The notes: generated from the letters alone by a model not told the origin. Shown: positions 51,564 through 60,927, counted from the first letter of the stretch. The stretch is 64,000 nt of DNA from Prevotellaceae bacterium UBA2448 (GCA_002342585.1 DDQG01000013.1:11578-75577); one strand, 5' to 3'. Numbers and translations are program-made.

Positions 51564-51571
51564 CGAAGGTA
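51564..51571 (-). promoter_or_regulatory. -7-like element of the Nif3 operon
   Basis: CGAAGGTA reads TACCTTCG leftward, one mismatch from TAnnTTTG, 32 bases ahead of the start codon. Confidence 0.5.
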
Positions 51572-51595
51572 CGGCTTTTTATTTAAATTATAAAA

Positions 51596-51628
51596 AGAAA
51601 AGGAGAATTTTTGAAAAATCCTCCTTCT
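51596..51628 (-). terminator. Terminator of the FadL-like gene
   Basis: AGAAAAGGAGAATTTTT pairs with AAAAATCCTCCTTCT apart from two mismatches, and a T-rich run follows leftward. Confidence 0.7.
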
Positions 51629-51702
51629 CTTATATAAATATATAATGTGTAAAATTGTCTGTTTGCTAAATAGGCAAAATAACTAAATTTGAGCACATTT
51701 TT

Positions 51703-53277
51703 TTAGAAATCGAGAGTCACACCTACACCGAATACTCTGTTTGTTCTGTCAAACCTGTCTGTGCCTGCAACTTGGTCTTCACTCTGAATAATACCCTTGG
51801 CTACGAGAGCTTGTGGTGCAGATACACCTGCTGGCAGAGTCTGTCCTGTGGCTTTGATTGCTGTTGCAGCGAGTCCGTTGTAGTCAGTCTGATGACGTTC
51901 GTATGTGTTGTATAAAGTTTGGAAGTAAGCAGCTTCAACAGCTACTACTGAGCTGATTTGCCATTTTACTCCGAAACCGAAGGTATTTGAATTTGTTACG
52001 AACGAGATATCTCGCATGTAGGCATCAGTGTTGGGGTAGTGAGTATGTTGCCATCCGCCGCTTATAGTCCATCCTTTTGTGAAGTCCCACTCAGCTCCGG
52101 CAGTAATTTCCCATGTGCCTCCGCTCAGCAGTTTGTTCTCTTCACCATATTTTGTTGCTTGTTTATCCCAATAATAGTGGAAACCTCCATTAATTCTGAC
52201 AACCTTTATTGGTGAGTACATAGCTCCAACTGTCAGAATAGAAGGTATGTCCTCTTTGATAGTCTGTTTATCATTATACTTGTCGAGTCCGTGTCCATCT
52301 GTATTCTCATTGTAACTTTCGTTTTTCAGGCGAATGCGTGTTTTGAACTCGAATTTAGCAGCCAGATTCCAGTGGTCGTTTATTTTCCAGTCAACACCGA
52401 TGATTGGAGTCAGACCCCAACCTGCCTGGTTACAGTTCAAACCAATATTTCCAGTCAGGTCAGATAGTTTGTAACCCAGTTCATCAACCTGTGCATGCTT
52501 GGCGTTAGCTTGAGCAGGTGTAATATATCCGGCATCTGTCAGTTTTTGCAGATATGTGTGCTGAGTATTTATCCATTGGCGTGCAGTAGTGAAATTATTG
52601 TCTTTTGTCAACAACTGAATATTCTTTACATATCCGAAATAGTTGTTTGTAGCATAAACAAGTCTTACACCACCATAAACACTAATTTTATCAAGAAACT
52701 TGCGGGCAGCACCAAATTGGAAGCCGTACTGATAAGAACGTCCACGCATGAAGGTGTCAAATTTGTATCCGTTCTTGAATTCTCCCTGACTTAGTGCTGT
52801 TGCCATCATAGAGAGAGCAGCAACAGATGCCTCGAATGAAGGCAGACCGTTGTCGTACTGACACTTTCCGCCACCACCGACAAGTCCGAAGTCAAAACTG
52901 AACGACCACTTACTGTCTTTTGTGTTGTAAGCAAACTGAAGCGATGGCAGGATTGGTGCGTCGGCATTACCTTCGTAGGTCTTTTTTATTTCTCCTTTAT
53001 TTTCTGCTCCGAAAGAGAATGGAAAATAAGTAGCAGTTACGTCTCGGTCCTGGTGTACGTTCATTATTCCGATAGACAAGTGGAAACCAGGAGCAAGAAA
53101 ACCTGTACCTGCAGGGTTGTTATACAGAGAACTGATACCTATTACGGCGTCTTGTGAAGGGTTACGCAGAAATGAAATACTCTGATTAGTATTAGTTTGA
53201 TAACCTCCAGCCATTACTGGCAATGTAAGTATTGCAAAACATATAGTGGCAATACTTCTAATAGAAAATTTTACCAT
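51703..53277 (-). CDS. FadL/OmpP1-family outer-membrane transporter
   Basis: The 524-residue barrel has a signal peptide (to about residue 23) and the FadL-type start GGYQTNTNQSISFLRNPSQD followed by SLYNNPAGTGFLAPGFHLS. The C-terminus ends FGVGVTLDF, with a terminal aromatic as in barrels. FadL proteins import hydrophobic compounds such as long-chain fatty acids; the substrate here is unknown. Confidence 0.87.
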   Translation of the reverse strand: MVKFSIRSIATICFAILTLPVMAGGYQTNTNQSISFLRNPSQDAVIGISSLYNNPAGTGFLAPGFHLSIGIMNVHQDRDVTATYFPFSFGAENKGEIKKTYEGNADAPILPSLQFAYNTKDSKWSFSFDFGLVGGGGKCQYDNGLPSFEASVAALSMMATALSQGEFKNGYKFDTFMRGRSYQYGFQFGAARKFLDKISVYGGVRLVYATNNYFGYVKNIQLLTKDNNFTTARQWINTQHTYLQKLTDAGYITPAQANAKHAQVDELGYKLSDLTGNIGLNCNQAGWGLTPIIGVDWKINDHWNLAAKFEFKTRIRLKNESYNENTDGHGLDKYNDKQTIKEDIPSILTVGAMYSPIKVVRINGGFHYYWDKQATKYGEENKLLSGGTWEITAGAEWDFTKGWTISGGWQHTHYPNTDAYMRDISFVTNSNTFGFGVKWQISSVVAVEAAYFQTLYNTYERHQTDYNGLAATAIKATGQTLPAGVSAPQALVAKGIIQSEDQVAGTDRFDRTNRVFGVGVTLDF

Positions 53278-53308
53278 TGTTCTAACCTTAAAATCTTAAA
53301 ATCTTTTG

Positions 53309-53316
53309 CAAAGGTA
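53309..53316 (-). promoter_or_regulatory. -7 element of the FadL-like gene
   Basis: CAAAGGTA reads TACCTTTG leftward, 31 bases ahead of the start codon; a possible -33 TTG is at 53333-53335. Confidence 0.6.
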
Positions 53317-53442
53317 CGTTAATTTTGCGTACCAAAAGAACAAATTTGCGCAAAATATGAACAAAATACTGAATTTCGCTACATTTAGAACAACATCTTG
53401 TTCTAATTTTATTTAAATTAAAAGTGAAATGTGGTAAAAAGT

Positions 53443-54216
53443 CTAAAATTCGATATAAGGCATCAGTCTGTCACATTCCTCTTGGGTGAAGAAGTAAATT
53501 TTACGGAATGCGGCTTCGTCTTTTATTCTTCCTTTATCTCTTCTATACTGCTTTAAATTCTTAGCTTGTTCGTAAGTGAAGTACGGGTGTCTTAATAAAA
53601 CTTTCAACGAATCGTCGTTAATGTTGATTTTTCTTAGTGTAGGCATTGAGTCCACCTTGAACCAAGGCAGTAAATCCTCGGTAAAGTATTTGCATTCGAG
53701 CAGTTGTTCTGTGGAATAGAATCCGCCCAATCTGTTTCTGTATCTCAGTATTATGCTTGAAATGGTTTTTCCTATACCTGGAATCCTGCATAAGGTAGCA
53801 CTATCAACTGTGTTTAGATCTAAAACAGTAAGAGTTTTGAACTTATTACTTTCTGGGAAAAATCTCTTCTGCCTAATTGTATCGTTCTGTAATGTAGAAT
53901 CTTTCCGGTATGTTTTGTCTTTATTATAACGTGAATTATAGGCTTTGTTATAGTACTTGTACTGATATTTGTACTTATACTCATATCGGTAGTTTTTTTT
54001 GCGATAGTTGTTTTTATACCGTTTGTCTTTATTCCATTTCTTATACGGCTTTTTTTGTGTGTAGAAATGATTTGTTTGTTGTTCTACATGTTTTTGGTTT
54101 TCTGTTGGCATTTTTTCTCTAATGAAGAAAATACCTGCTGCAAAAAATACAATAACAGAAAGCAGGATGATTGTTTTCCGCTCTCTGTTATTGAAATTGT
54201 GTTTGTTAAGACTCAT
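53443..54216 (-). CDS. Membrane-anchored helix-hairpin-helix (ComEA-like) protein
   Basis: The 257-residue protein has one membrane helix (about 15-33), a linker (about 55-105) made almost only of Lys, Tyr, Asn and Arg (for example YRYEYKYKYQYKYYNKAYN), and two helix-hairpin-helix regions: DLNTVDSATLCRIPGIGKTI (about 133-152) and KININDDSLKVLLRHPYFTY. HhH regions bind DNA backbone, and ComEA-like proteins act in DNA uptake. The basic aromatic linker is unusual. It lies ten bases downstream of nadC. Confidence 0.8.
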   Translation of the reverse strand: MSLNKHNFNNRERKTIILLSVIVFFAAGIFFIREKMPTENQKHVEQQTNHFYTQKKPYKKWNKDKRYKNNYRKKNYRYEYKYKYQYKYYNKAYNSRYNKDKTYRKDSTLQNDTIRQKRFFPESNKFKTLTVLDLNTVDSATLCRIPGIGKTISSIILRYRNRLGGFYSTEQLLECKYFTEDLLPWFKVDSMPTLRKININDDSLKVLLRHPYFTYEQAKNLKQYRRDKGRIKDEAAFRKIYFFTQEECDRLMPYIEF

Positions 54217-54226
54217 GAACAGACTC

Positions 54227-55102
54227 TCATTTTATAATGAGTTTGTCGCTGCCTTTAGCCTTGAACGACATATCCAGTCCTTTTACGGAGTGGGTGAGTG
54301 CTCCGAACGAGATGAAGTCCACACCTGCTTTTGCGTAAGGAATCATATTGTCGAAGGTGATACCGCCTGACGACTCTGTTTCAGCCCTTCCTGCTACCAA
54401 TTCTACGGCACGTTTAGTATCTTCTGGTGTGAAATTGTCGAACATAATGCGGTCGCATCCTTCATGCAGAGCCTCTTCCAGTTCTTTCCAGTTGCGCACT
54501 TCGCATTCTATTTTCAAGTTCTTACCTTTGTCCTTGCAGTACTGTTTTGCTCGTGAAATGGCATTGTGCACACCTCCGCAAAAGTCTATATGATTATCCT
54601 TCAACAGAATCATATCGAACAGACCTATTCGGTGGTTCATGCCTCCTCCTATCTTCACAGCTTCTTTCTCCAGCATACGCATGCCTGGAGTGGTTTTTCG
54701 TGTATCAAGAACTCTGGTTTTAGTACCTGCGTCAATCAGAGCCTGCTGATATTTGTGGGTCATTGTAGCAATTCCCGACATACGTTGCAGGATATTGAGC
54801 ATCAGACGTTCTGTTTGCAGCAGAGACTGTTCCTTACCCTTTACCGACATTACTATATCACCAGGTTTTACGTGTGCTCCGTCTTTTATGAACACTTCTA
54901 CTTGTAGTGTCGGGTCAAATCTGCGGAACACCTCCTTTGCTATTTCCACTCCAGCAAAGATGCCTTCTTCCTTGATGAGCAGCAGACTTTCTCCTACAGC
55001 GTCAGCAGGGATGCAGCATAGGGTAGTGTGATCTCCGTCGCCAATGTCTTCAGCAAAAGCCAGGTCGATGAGTTTGTCGTTTAGTTCCAGTACGGATAGC
55101 AT
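54227..55102 (-). CDS. nadC: Quinolinate phosphoribosyltransferase
   Basis: The 291-residue enzyme makes nicotinate mononucleotide from quinolinate. Signatures: EDIGDGDHTT (18-27), RKTTPGMR (135-142), KIGGGMNHR, LLKDNHID and IECEVRNWKE, ending with SFGALTHSVKGLDMSFKA. It lies between an outer-membrane barrel gene and the HhH gene. A later NAD step (nadD) is encoded at 62.5 kb. Confidence 0.93.
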   Translation of the reverse strand: MLSVLELNDKLIDLAFAEDIGDGDHTTLCCIPADAVGESLLLIKEEGIFAGVEIAKEVFRRFDPTLQVEVFIKDGAHVKPGDIVMSVKGKEQSLLQTERLMLNILQRMSGIATMTHKYQQALIDAGTKTRVLDTRKTTPGMRMLEKEAVKIGGGMNHRIGLFDMILLKDNHIDFCGGVHNAISRAKQYCKDKGKNLKIECEVRNWKELEEALHEGCDRIMFDNFTPEDTKRAVELVAGRAETESSGGITFDNMIPYAKAGVDFISFGALTHSVKGLDMSFKAKGSDKLIIK

Positions 55103-55138
55103 ATTGTTCCTTTTCTATTATATGAAAAACAATAAGGC

Positions 55139-55621
55139 TTATAGGAAGAAGCCAAGACCTACTTTCAGTCCGAAGCGGCTCTTGTTGCCGAAGTCGCTCA
55201 TCGACATATTAAAATATATACTTGGTTCCAGCATTACGTTTTTGTTCAGGAAGAGGCAGTAGCCTACTTCTGGAGTGAGGAAACAATCGTTATAGCTTTT
55301 CCACTCGTGCTGGTACTTGGCACCGAAACCGAGGAAAATACCATTTTGCTCTATGTAGTAGCGTCCGCGGGCACCTACAGAGAAAGCATGTGCATCTGAA
55401 TTGTGATAGTTGAAACCGAGTTCACCCATTACCATCCAGTCCTTAGCTACCATATATCCTCCCAGAACGTCCAATCCGAAGTGGAACTTGGTAGTTTCGC
55501 TATACGACATATCAAATCCGGAGACAGATGCGCCGAGATATTTCTTACCCTTTTCGAACTGTGCGAACGCACTTGAGATGCCGATTGTGGCAAACATCAG
55601 AACTAAAGCTAATTTTTTCAT
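55139..55621 (-). CDS. Small outer-membrane beta-barrel protein
   Basis: The 160-residue protein has a signal peptide (MKKLALVLMFATIGISSAFA) and about eight amphipathic strands alternating with short turns, ending GLKVGLGFFL with a hydrophobic C-terminus. It belongs to the general outer-membrane beta-barrel class. No specific role can be given. Confidence 0.75.
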   Translation of the reverse strand: MKKLALVLMFATIGISSAFAQFEKGKKYLGASVSGFDMSYSETTKFHFGLDVLGGYMVAKDWMVMGELGFNYHNSDAHAFSVGARGRYYIEQNGIFLGFGAKYQHEWKSYNDCFLTPEVGYCLFLNKNVMLEPSIYFNMSMSDFGNKSRFGLKVGLGFFL

Positions 55622-55658
55622 TTTCTTTTTGTTGTTGGTTATTATTATTTTGAATTAC

Positions 55659-55868
55659 TTATTCTTTCTGGTTGTGTTTTCTCCTCAACTCGTCCTTCTT
55701 CTTCTCAGCCAAAGTCAATGCCCCTACAATAATTATATAAATAATGATATTGGGCAGGTTCTTCAACCATGCATTCCATGTGATACCATAATATATGTAA
55801 GTAGCAAGACCCACACAGAGGAATGTCAGGGGAAGCCACACATATTTCTTTATATTCTTTTGTACCAT
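55659..55868 (-). CDS. Small two-helix membrane protein next to CstA
   Basis: The 69-residue protein has two predicted membrane helices (YVWLPLTFLCVGLATYIYYG and NIIIYIIIVGALTLA) and a charged tail (EKKKDELRRKHNQKE). It overlaps the 3' end of the CstA-like gene by 19 bases in another frame, so it is probably translated from the same mRNA and could be an accessory subunit (inference). It may be specific to Bacteroidales. Confidence 0.7.
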   Translation of the reverse strand: MVQKNIKKYVWLPLTFLCVGLATYIYYGITWNAWLKNLPNIIIYIIIVGALTLAEKKKDELRRKHNQKE

Positions 55869-57325
55869 GACAAGAAGCTAACGAAGAAACAGATGACTAC
55901 AATACCTGTAATGGCATAAGCATAGTCAGGATGCATTCCGAATCCCTCTGGAGCAATCAGAATATACGAAGTGCATATCATTGTCATCCACAATGCAGGT
56001 ATCAGTCCGATGAGAACCTCGAATTTCGAGTGCCCCTCTCTTCTGCATCTGAGACCCAACCATACTGTTATTGCCCACAGGGTGAACACTGACAGAGTTT
56101 GGTTTACCCATGCAAAATACCTCCAAAGTATGTCGAAATTAACCATCATCAATACAGCAGAACCTATGAATAGAGGCAACGACAGCAGAATGCGCTTGTA
56201 AACCTTGTTTTGTTTGTAGTGGAGGAAATCGGCAGTTATTAATCGTGCCGAACGGAATGCTGTATCACCTGAAGTGACGGGGGCAGCTACCACACCAAGT
56301 ACAGCCAGTACAGCACCGACACTCCCCATCCAACTATGGCATATCTTGTTTACCAGCAGGGCTGGCGACATCTTTCCTGTTTCTGGAATAGTCATGGCGT
56401 TCAGCAGTTTCTCATATGGAGTATCGCCAGCTACATCCAGACTGTCAGCGAATTTAATTGCTGCAGCAGCCCATATCAGAGCTACGAGTCCTTCGGTAAT
56501 CATTGATCCGTAGAACACAGAACGTCCGTACTTCTCGTTTCTCAAGCATCGTGCCATCATAGGCGACTGAGTAGCATGGAAACCGCTTACGGCTCCACAG
56601 GCAATGGTGATGAAGAGTCCTGGGAACAGCGGCATAGCAGATTTCGGGTTGTGGTTAGTGAAAGCCTCAGTAACTTCAGGCACATTGCCAGGCTCTGTGA
56701 ATATTCCGTATCCCAGTCCTACAGCCATGATGAGCAAAGCAATTCCGAATATAGGATAAATAGCACCGATGATTTTATCTATAGGCATAAGTGTTGCCAG
56801 AATATAATATCCAAAGATGACCATTATCCAGAATTCCTTAGTGAAGAGAAAACCGTTATTAGGCACCATCATACCGAGCAAGTCGGCTGGGGTAGTCACG
56901 AAAACTGCACCAACCAGCACCATCAGTACCACTGAAACTACTCTCATCAGCAGTCGTGGGATATTTCCCAGGTTGTCACCGATAATTTCCGGCAGACTGG
57001 CTCCGTTCATTCTTATAGAAATCATACCCGACATATAGTCGTGTACGGCACCTCCGAAGATACAGCCCAGTACAATCCAGAAGAAAGCTGCAGGACCGAA
57101 CAGAATACCCTGTATGGCTCCGAAGATAGGTCCTGTACCTGCGATATTCAGGAATTGTATCAGATAAACTTTCCATGTAGGCATAGGGATGTAGTCCACA
57201 CCATCCTGACATGTGAAGCAGGGAGTCTTACGATTAGAGTCTGAGCCAAACACACGATCTACCAGTTTTCCATAGAACAGATAGCCGAAAATCAAACACA
57301 AAATAGCTGATATGAAAGAAATCAT
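55850..57325 (-). CDS. cstA: Carbon starvation protein CstA-family transporter
   Basis: The 491-residue, multi-helix inner-membrane protein has the CstA signatures IAGTGPIFGAIQGILFGPAA, GGAVHDYMSGMISIRMNGAS and AVLAVLGVVAAPVTSGDTAF. It is shorter than the ~700-residue E. coli CstA but of usual length for Bacteroidetes. CstA proteins import pyruvate or peptides on carbon limitation. Confidence 0.88.
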   Translation of the reverse strand: MISFISAILCLIFGYLFYGKLVDRVFGSDSNRKTPCFTCQDGVDYIPMPTWKVYLIQFLNIAGTGPIFGAIQGILFGPAAFFWIVLGCIFGGAVHDYMSGMISIRMNGASLPEIIGDNLGNIPRLLMRVVSVVLMVLVGAVFVTTPADLLGMMVPNNGFLFTKEFWIMVIFGYYILATLMPIDKIIGAIYPIFGIALLIMAVGLGYGIFTEPGNVPEVTEAFTNHNPKSAMPLFPGLFITIACGAVSGFHATQSPMMARCLRNEKYGRSVFYGSMITEGLVALIWAAAAIKFADSLDVAGDTPYEKLLNAMTIPETGKMSPALLVNKICHSWMGSVGAVLAVLGVVAAPVTSGDTAFRSARLITADFLHYKQNKVYKRILLSLPLFIGSAVLMMVNFDILWRYFAWVNQTLSVFTLWAITVWLGLRCRREGHSKFEVLIGLIPALWMTMICTSYILIAPEGFGMHPDYAYAITGIVVICFFVSFLSWYKRI

Positions 57326-57348
57326 TATAGTCTTTTTTATAATCTGTG

Positions 57349-57356
57349 CAAATTTA
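57349..57356 (-). promoter_or_regulatory. -7 element of the cstA operon
   Basis: CAAATTTA reads TAAATTTG leftward, 23 bases ahead of the start codon; divergent from the GHL10 promoter. Confidence 0.5.
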
Positions 57357-57430
57357 CAAAAAAATAACCAATTCTGTCCGTCTTGTTTTCTTAATTTATT
57401 TTAAATTACACCCAATTCGTAAATAATTTC

Positions 57431-57438
57431 TAACTTTG
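57431..57438 (+). promoter_or_regulatory. -7 element of the GHL10 gene
   Basis: TAACTTTG matches TAnnTTTG, 16 bases ahead of the start codon. Confidence 0.6.
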
Positions 57439-57454
57439 CAAAAAATAGAGTTTT

Positions 57455-59029
57455 ATGACAAGTCATTTCTATCGTTTCATAGCATATTTTCTGCTGTTTT
57501 TCTCCCTTGGGGTGTCTGTTCCTTCTCAGGCACAGTTTCTTCCATTCGAGACTATCGACCAGCAGCCGAAGTACGAAACCCGTGCCGTATGGCTCACTAC
57601 CTACAGCGGACTCGACTGGCCTCGTCAGCGGGCTTATGATGCAGCCTCTACGGAACGGCAGAAGGCAGACCTCTGTCACATCCTCGACTACTACCAGCAG
57701 ATACATATCAACACCGTCATCTTCCAGACTCGTGTGCGTGGGGCTGTGCTCTATCCTTCGAAGTATGAACCCTGGTACGGAGCTCTTACAGGTACTCCGG
57801 GCAAAGCACCTCTCTACGATCCTCTTCAGTTCTGCATCGAAGAGTGTCATCGTCGTGGTATGGAACTCCACGCATGGGTTGTGTGCATACCTCTTGGGAA
57901 ACAAACTGAACAGAAACAGTACGGACGAGGTGGCATACTCAGTCGCCGTCCCGACATCTGCAAAACCTTCGGAAAGGATGTGTTTATGTTGCCCGGCAAT
58001 CCCAAGACTGCCGACTACATAGCATCTATCTGTCGTGAGATAGCTGAAAACTACGATGTAGATGGTATTTCGCTCGACTACATCCGCTATCCTGAGAAAG
58101 AATTCAAGTTTTCCGATAACAATCTCTATCGCGGTAATTCCTCTGGACTATCCGACTGGAAACGCGAGAACATAACCCGCATCGTGCGTCGCATTCACGA
58201 TGAGGTGAAAGCCGTGAAACCATGGATAAAGTTGAGCAGTTCGCCTATTGGAAAATACGATAACACCCGACGCTATTCCGCTGGAGGCTGGGATTGCTAT
58301 TCCGCTGTGTTTCAAGACCCTCGTCAGTGGTTGCGCGACGGTCTGCAGGACATGCTCTTCCCGATGATGTACTTTCAGGGAAACAACTTCTACCCATTCC
58401 TCTACGACTGGCAGGAGAACCAATACGGACATCCCATCATTCCGGGACTGGGCATATACTTTCTCGACCCTCGCGAAGGTCGTTGGGTACTCAGTCAGGT
58501 GCGTGCCGAGATGCATTCAGCCCGTCGTAGCGAAATTGGTGGTATAGCATTCTACCGTAGCGAATTTCTCACTCGCAACGTAAAGGGAATCTACGACTGT
58601 TGCCGCGACGAATTTTTCCGTCATCCCGCACTCACAGCCCGCATGACGTGGATGCCGCAGTTTGCCGTTTTGCCTTCTGTGCCTACAGGCCTCCAGCACA
58701 CTCCCGGACGTCTTTCCTGGCAGGGCGATGCCTATTGTTATAATGTGTATGGCAGTAACGAATATCCAGTCGATTGCACTTTGGCTGAAAACCTCGTAGC
58801 TGCTCGCGTCCTGAGCAATAGCTACGAACTGAAGGGTAGGGCAGGCGGACTCCGTTACTATGCCGTCACAGCCTGCAATCGTTATGGCAATGAGACAGAA
58901 CCCCTTCAGCAGATTGCAGATCCTAATGGCGACTCGCAACTGAAACAGCTCAATGTCAGTTGGCTCATCAATCGTGATATGAAAGGAGAAAAGAAATCCA
59001 AGAAATCCAAGAAAAAACGCAGGAAGTAA
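57455..59029 (+). CDS. Family 10-type (GHL10/YddW) glycosyl hydrolase-like protein
   Basis: The 524-residue secreted protein has a signal peptide (cleavage after Ala26, PSQA). The GHL10 barrel begins TRAVWLTTYSGLDWP (about 42-56) and has GMELHAWVVCIPLG, the acidic DGISLDYIRYP motif (about 208-218) and SPIGKYDNTRRYSAGGWDC. A fibronectin-like domain follows (about 410-490) and the C-terminus is a Lys-rich tail (KKSKKSKKKRRK). Relatives cleave peptidoglycan or host glycans; the substrate is not known. Confidence 0.87.
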   Translation: MTSHFYRFIAYFLLFFSLGVSVPSQAQFLPFETIDQQPKYETRAVWLTTYSGLDWPRQRAYDAASTERQKADLCHILDYYQQIHINTVIFQTRVRGAVLYPSKYEPWYGALTGTPGKAPLYDPLQFCIEECHRRGMELHAWVVCIPLGKQTEQKQYGRGGILSRRPDICKTFGKDVFMLPGNPKTADYIASICREIAENYDVDGISLDYIRYPEKEFKFSDNNLYRGNSSGLSDWKRENITRIVRRIHDEVKAVKPWIKLSSSPIGKYDNTRRYSAGGWDCYSAVFQDPRQWLRDGLQDMLFPMMYFQGNNFYPFLYDWQENQYGHPIIPGLGIYFLDPREGRWVLSQVRAEMHSARRSEIGGIAFYRSEFLTRNVKGIYDCCRDEFFRHPALTARMTWMPQFAVLPSVPTGLQHTPGRLSWQGDAYCYNVYGSNEYPVDCTLAENLVAARVLSNSYELKGRAGGLRYYAVTACNRYGNETEPLQQIADPNGDSQLKQLNVSWLINRDMKGEKKSKKSKKKRRK

Positions 59030-59036
59030 TCCTTCC

Positions 59037-59960
59037 TCAAGGCTTATAGCCTATACTGAGTTTTCCGTCCTTCACTCCTGCCTCGAAGCCGTGTTCACGT
59101 TTCGGGGTGAGTTGCACATTTGCCTTGCTGCCATACTTCTCGTACAGCATCAGAGCCAGAATACCCATATTCATCCTGAAATTTATTTCCACCACAGGGT
59201 GCAGTTTTCCGTCCTTTGTCGTCAACATATCTATGCCCACATATCCCTTGTAAGCAGTCCTTCCTAACTGTGTCTTGTGGTACTCAATCAGCGCCTCCAG
59301 TAGTTCGTCTTCCACTCCTATCATGCTGCGCAGAGTTTGCTGATTCTCCACAATATTATATTGGTAAGTGCCGTTCCTCTCAGCCTTGAACACACTATAT
59401 CCCAGAAACTCCACCTCTCTGTCAGCACTTACCTTAAACTCCATCGCGCAGTCCTGCAACTTATTTTCGTAAAACCTATCCTCCACATATCCTCCTTGTG
59501 CACTAAGCAGTCCTTCGAGTCTTTCCCTCAAGTGGTCTTTGCTCAGTCCGTCAGTTGTGAAAATACCTCTGCCCGACGACGACCAGAGCGACTTATATAT
59601 CCTGCCTTCCTTCTCCTCGTCTATTCTTGTACAAAACCTCATCTCCCTGCCCAGCAGTTTCTCCGAAGGTACAGCCTTCAGCAGTTCCTTCAAATACAGG
59701 CACGAAAACTCCCTGCTCGCCAGTCGTCTCACCTCCTTCAGCCATTCATCGCTCGGTAGCAGTTCCTCTCCGATGCCCATCTTCAAGTACCTTTGTTTCG
59801 TAGCCATACTCCATCCCCAAGGTCCCTCCTCCCAACAGTGGGCAAGGTCCTGCAGTTCTTCCTCCATCAGCCTGATGCGTCTTGGCGGAGTATATTCCCG
59901 CACATCGGCAGCCAGAGCCATATCGTTCGAGGGGTTGAATAGTGGTGGTAGTTTTGGCAT
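59037..59960 (-). CDS. ATP-grasp-like protein of unknown substrate
   Basis: The ATG at 59960 gives a 307-residue protein beginning MPKLPPLFNPSNDMALA; upstream in-frame codons cross the opposite promoter and gene. ATP-grasp features are the glycine loop LWSSSGRGIF (about 130), GYVGIDMLTTKDGKLHPVVE and INFRMNMGIL (metal-binding Glu-x-Asn-x-Arg). Such enzymes join a carboxylate to an amine or thiol with ATP. The partner genes give no clue. It is tail-to-tail with GHL10 and divergent from the LRR lipoprotein, whose gene begins 97 bases away. Confidence 0.7.
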   Translation of the reverse strand: MPKLPPLFNPSNDMALAADVREYTPPRRIRLMEEELQDLAHCWEEGPWGWSMATKQRYLKMGIGEELLPSDEWLKEVRRLASREFSCLYLKELLKAVPSEKLLGREMRFCTRIDEEKEGRIYKSLWSSSGRGIFTTDGLSKDHLRERLEGLLSAQGGYVEDRFYENKLQDCAMEFKVSADREVEFLGYSVFKAERNGTYQYNIVENQQTLRSMIGVEDELLEALIEYHKTQLGRTAYKGYVGIDMLTTKDGKLHPVVEINFRMNMGILALMLYEKYGSKANVQLTPKREHGFEAGVKDGKLSIGYKP

Positions 59961-60029
59961 AATGCTTAAAAATACTTTGTACTCGATAAAAATCGCAACA
60001 AAGTAACGGATAAATTTCCAACTTTTTTG

Positions 60030-60037
60030 TAGCTTTG
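60030..60037 (+). promoter_or_regulatory. -7 element of the LRR lipoprotein gene
   Basis: TAGCTTTG matches TAnnTTTG, 20 bases ahead of the start codon. Confidence 0.6.
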
Positions 60038-60057
60038 CAGAGAAAGTTGAAAAAACA

Positions 60058-60927
60058 ATGAAGAAACCGAATATTTTAGCATTTGTCCTTCTGCTTTCCC
60101 TCCTTCTTATCTGTGCCTGCAATCGTCAGCCAGTCAGTTCTATGGACGAGGAAACAGAACAGGCACTTGTGGAACAATATGGCGAACCAACCGTAGTTCG
60201 TCTCTCCCGTCCCGGCACACTCAGGTCGCAGCTTTCTGCTCTGCCTGCTGAACAGTTTCGCTTCATACGCATCTTCGGCACTATGAACGCAGAAGACTTT
60301 GCCTATCTCAACTCCTGCGACAACCATGCCGACATCCTTGTGCTCGACCTCCTCGATGCCTCTGTCGTTGCTGGTGATAGTGCCTATCTGAAAAACTTCG
60401 GAGAAGATGCCTTCCGCATCACAGAAGACAACACGATGGGCTGTTATCAGTTCGACGGACTTTTCCAGCTTCAGCGACTCTACCTGCCGCTTACCCTTAC
60501 AAAACTTTGCGATAAAGCATTCTATAGCAAATACAACCTCGACTACATAGCCCTACCGCCATCATTGCGCGAGATAGGCGACTACGTTTTCGACGGTTGT
60601 TCCCATCTTACCTCAGTAGTTCTGCCCGATTCCCTCCTCTCTATCGGTTACCATTCCTTTCCGTCCAGCGTGCAATCTCTGCGAATTCCGCGTTCTGTAT
60701 GCCAACTCCATGACGGTGGCATAGGCGAACAGGAAGAATACTATATGGAGTGGACACCCGACGAACTCTCACCCTTCGAAAATGTATCGTTCGAGTGGAT
60801 AAAAATGCGGCACGACGGTCCCCGCACCATAACCTCTTGGGTACATCCCACACTCCATGTGCCAGCCGCATATGTTGAGGCTTACAAAAAAGCATTCCAT
60901 ACACCGAACAAAGTCGTTGCAAATTAG
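60058..60927 (+). CDS. BspA-like leucine-rich-repeat lipoprotein
   Basis: The 289-residue lipoprotein signal ends LLICAC (Cys21). Three or so LRR_5-type repeats of the BspA kind follow, for example LTLTKLCDKAFYSKYNLDYI, LPPSLREIGDYVFDGCSHLT and LPDSLLSIGYHSFPSSVQSL, with flanking non-repeat regions. BspA-like proteins mediate adhesion or protein binding at the surface; the ligand is unknown. It is much shorter than typical BspA adhesins. Confidence 0.82.
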   Translation: MKKPNILAFVLLLSLLLICACNRQPVSSMDEETEQALVEQYGEPTVVRLSRPGTLRSQLSALPAEQFRFIRIFGTMNAEDFAYLNSCDNHADILVLDLLDASVVAGDSAYLKNFGEDAFRITEDNTMGCYQFDGLFQLQRLYLPLTLTKLCDKAFYSKYNLDYIALPPSLREIGDYVFDGCSHLTSVVLPDSLLSIGYHSFPSSVQSLRIPRSVCQLHDGGIGEQEEYYMEWTPDELSPFENVSFEWIKMRHDGPRTITSWVHPTLHVPAAYVEAYKKAFHTPNKVVAN

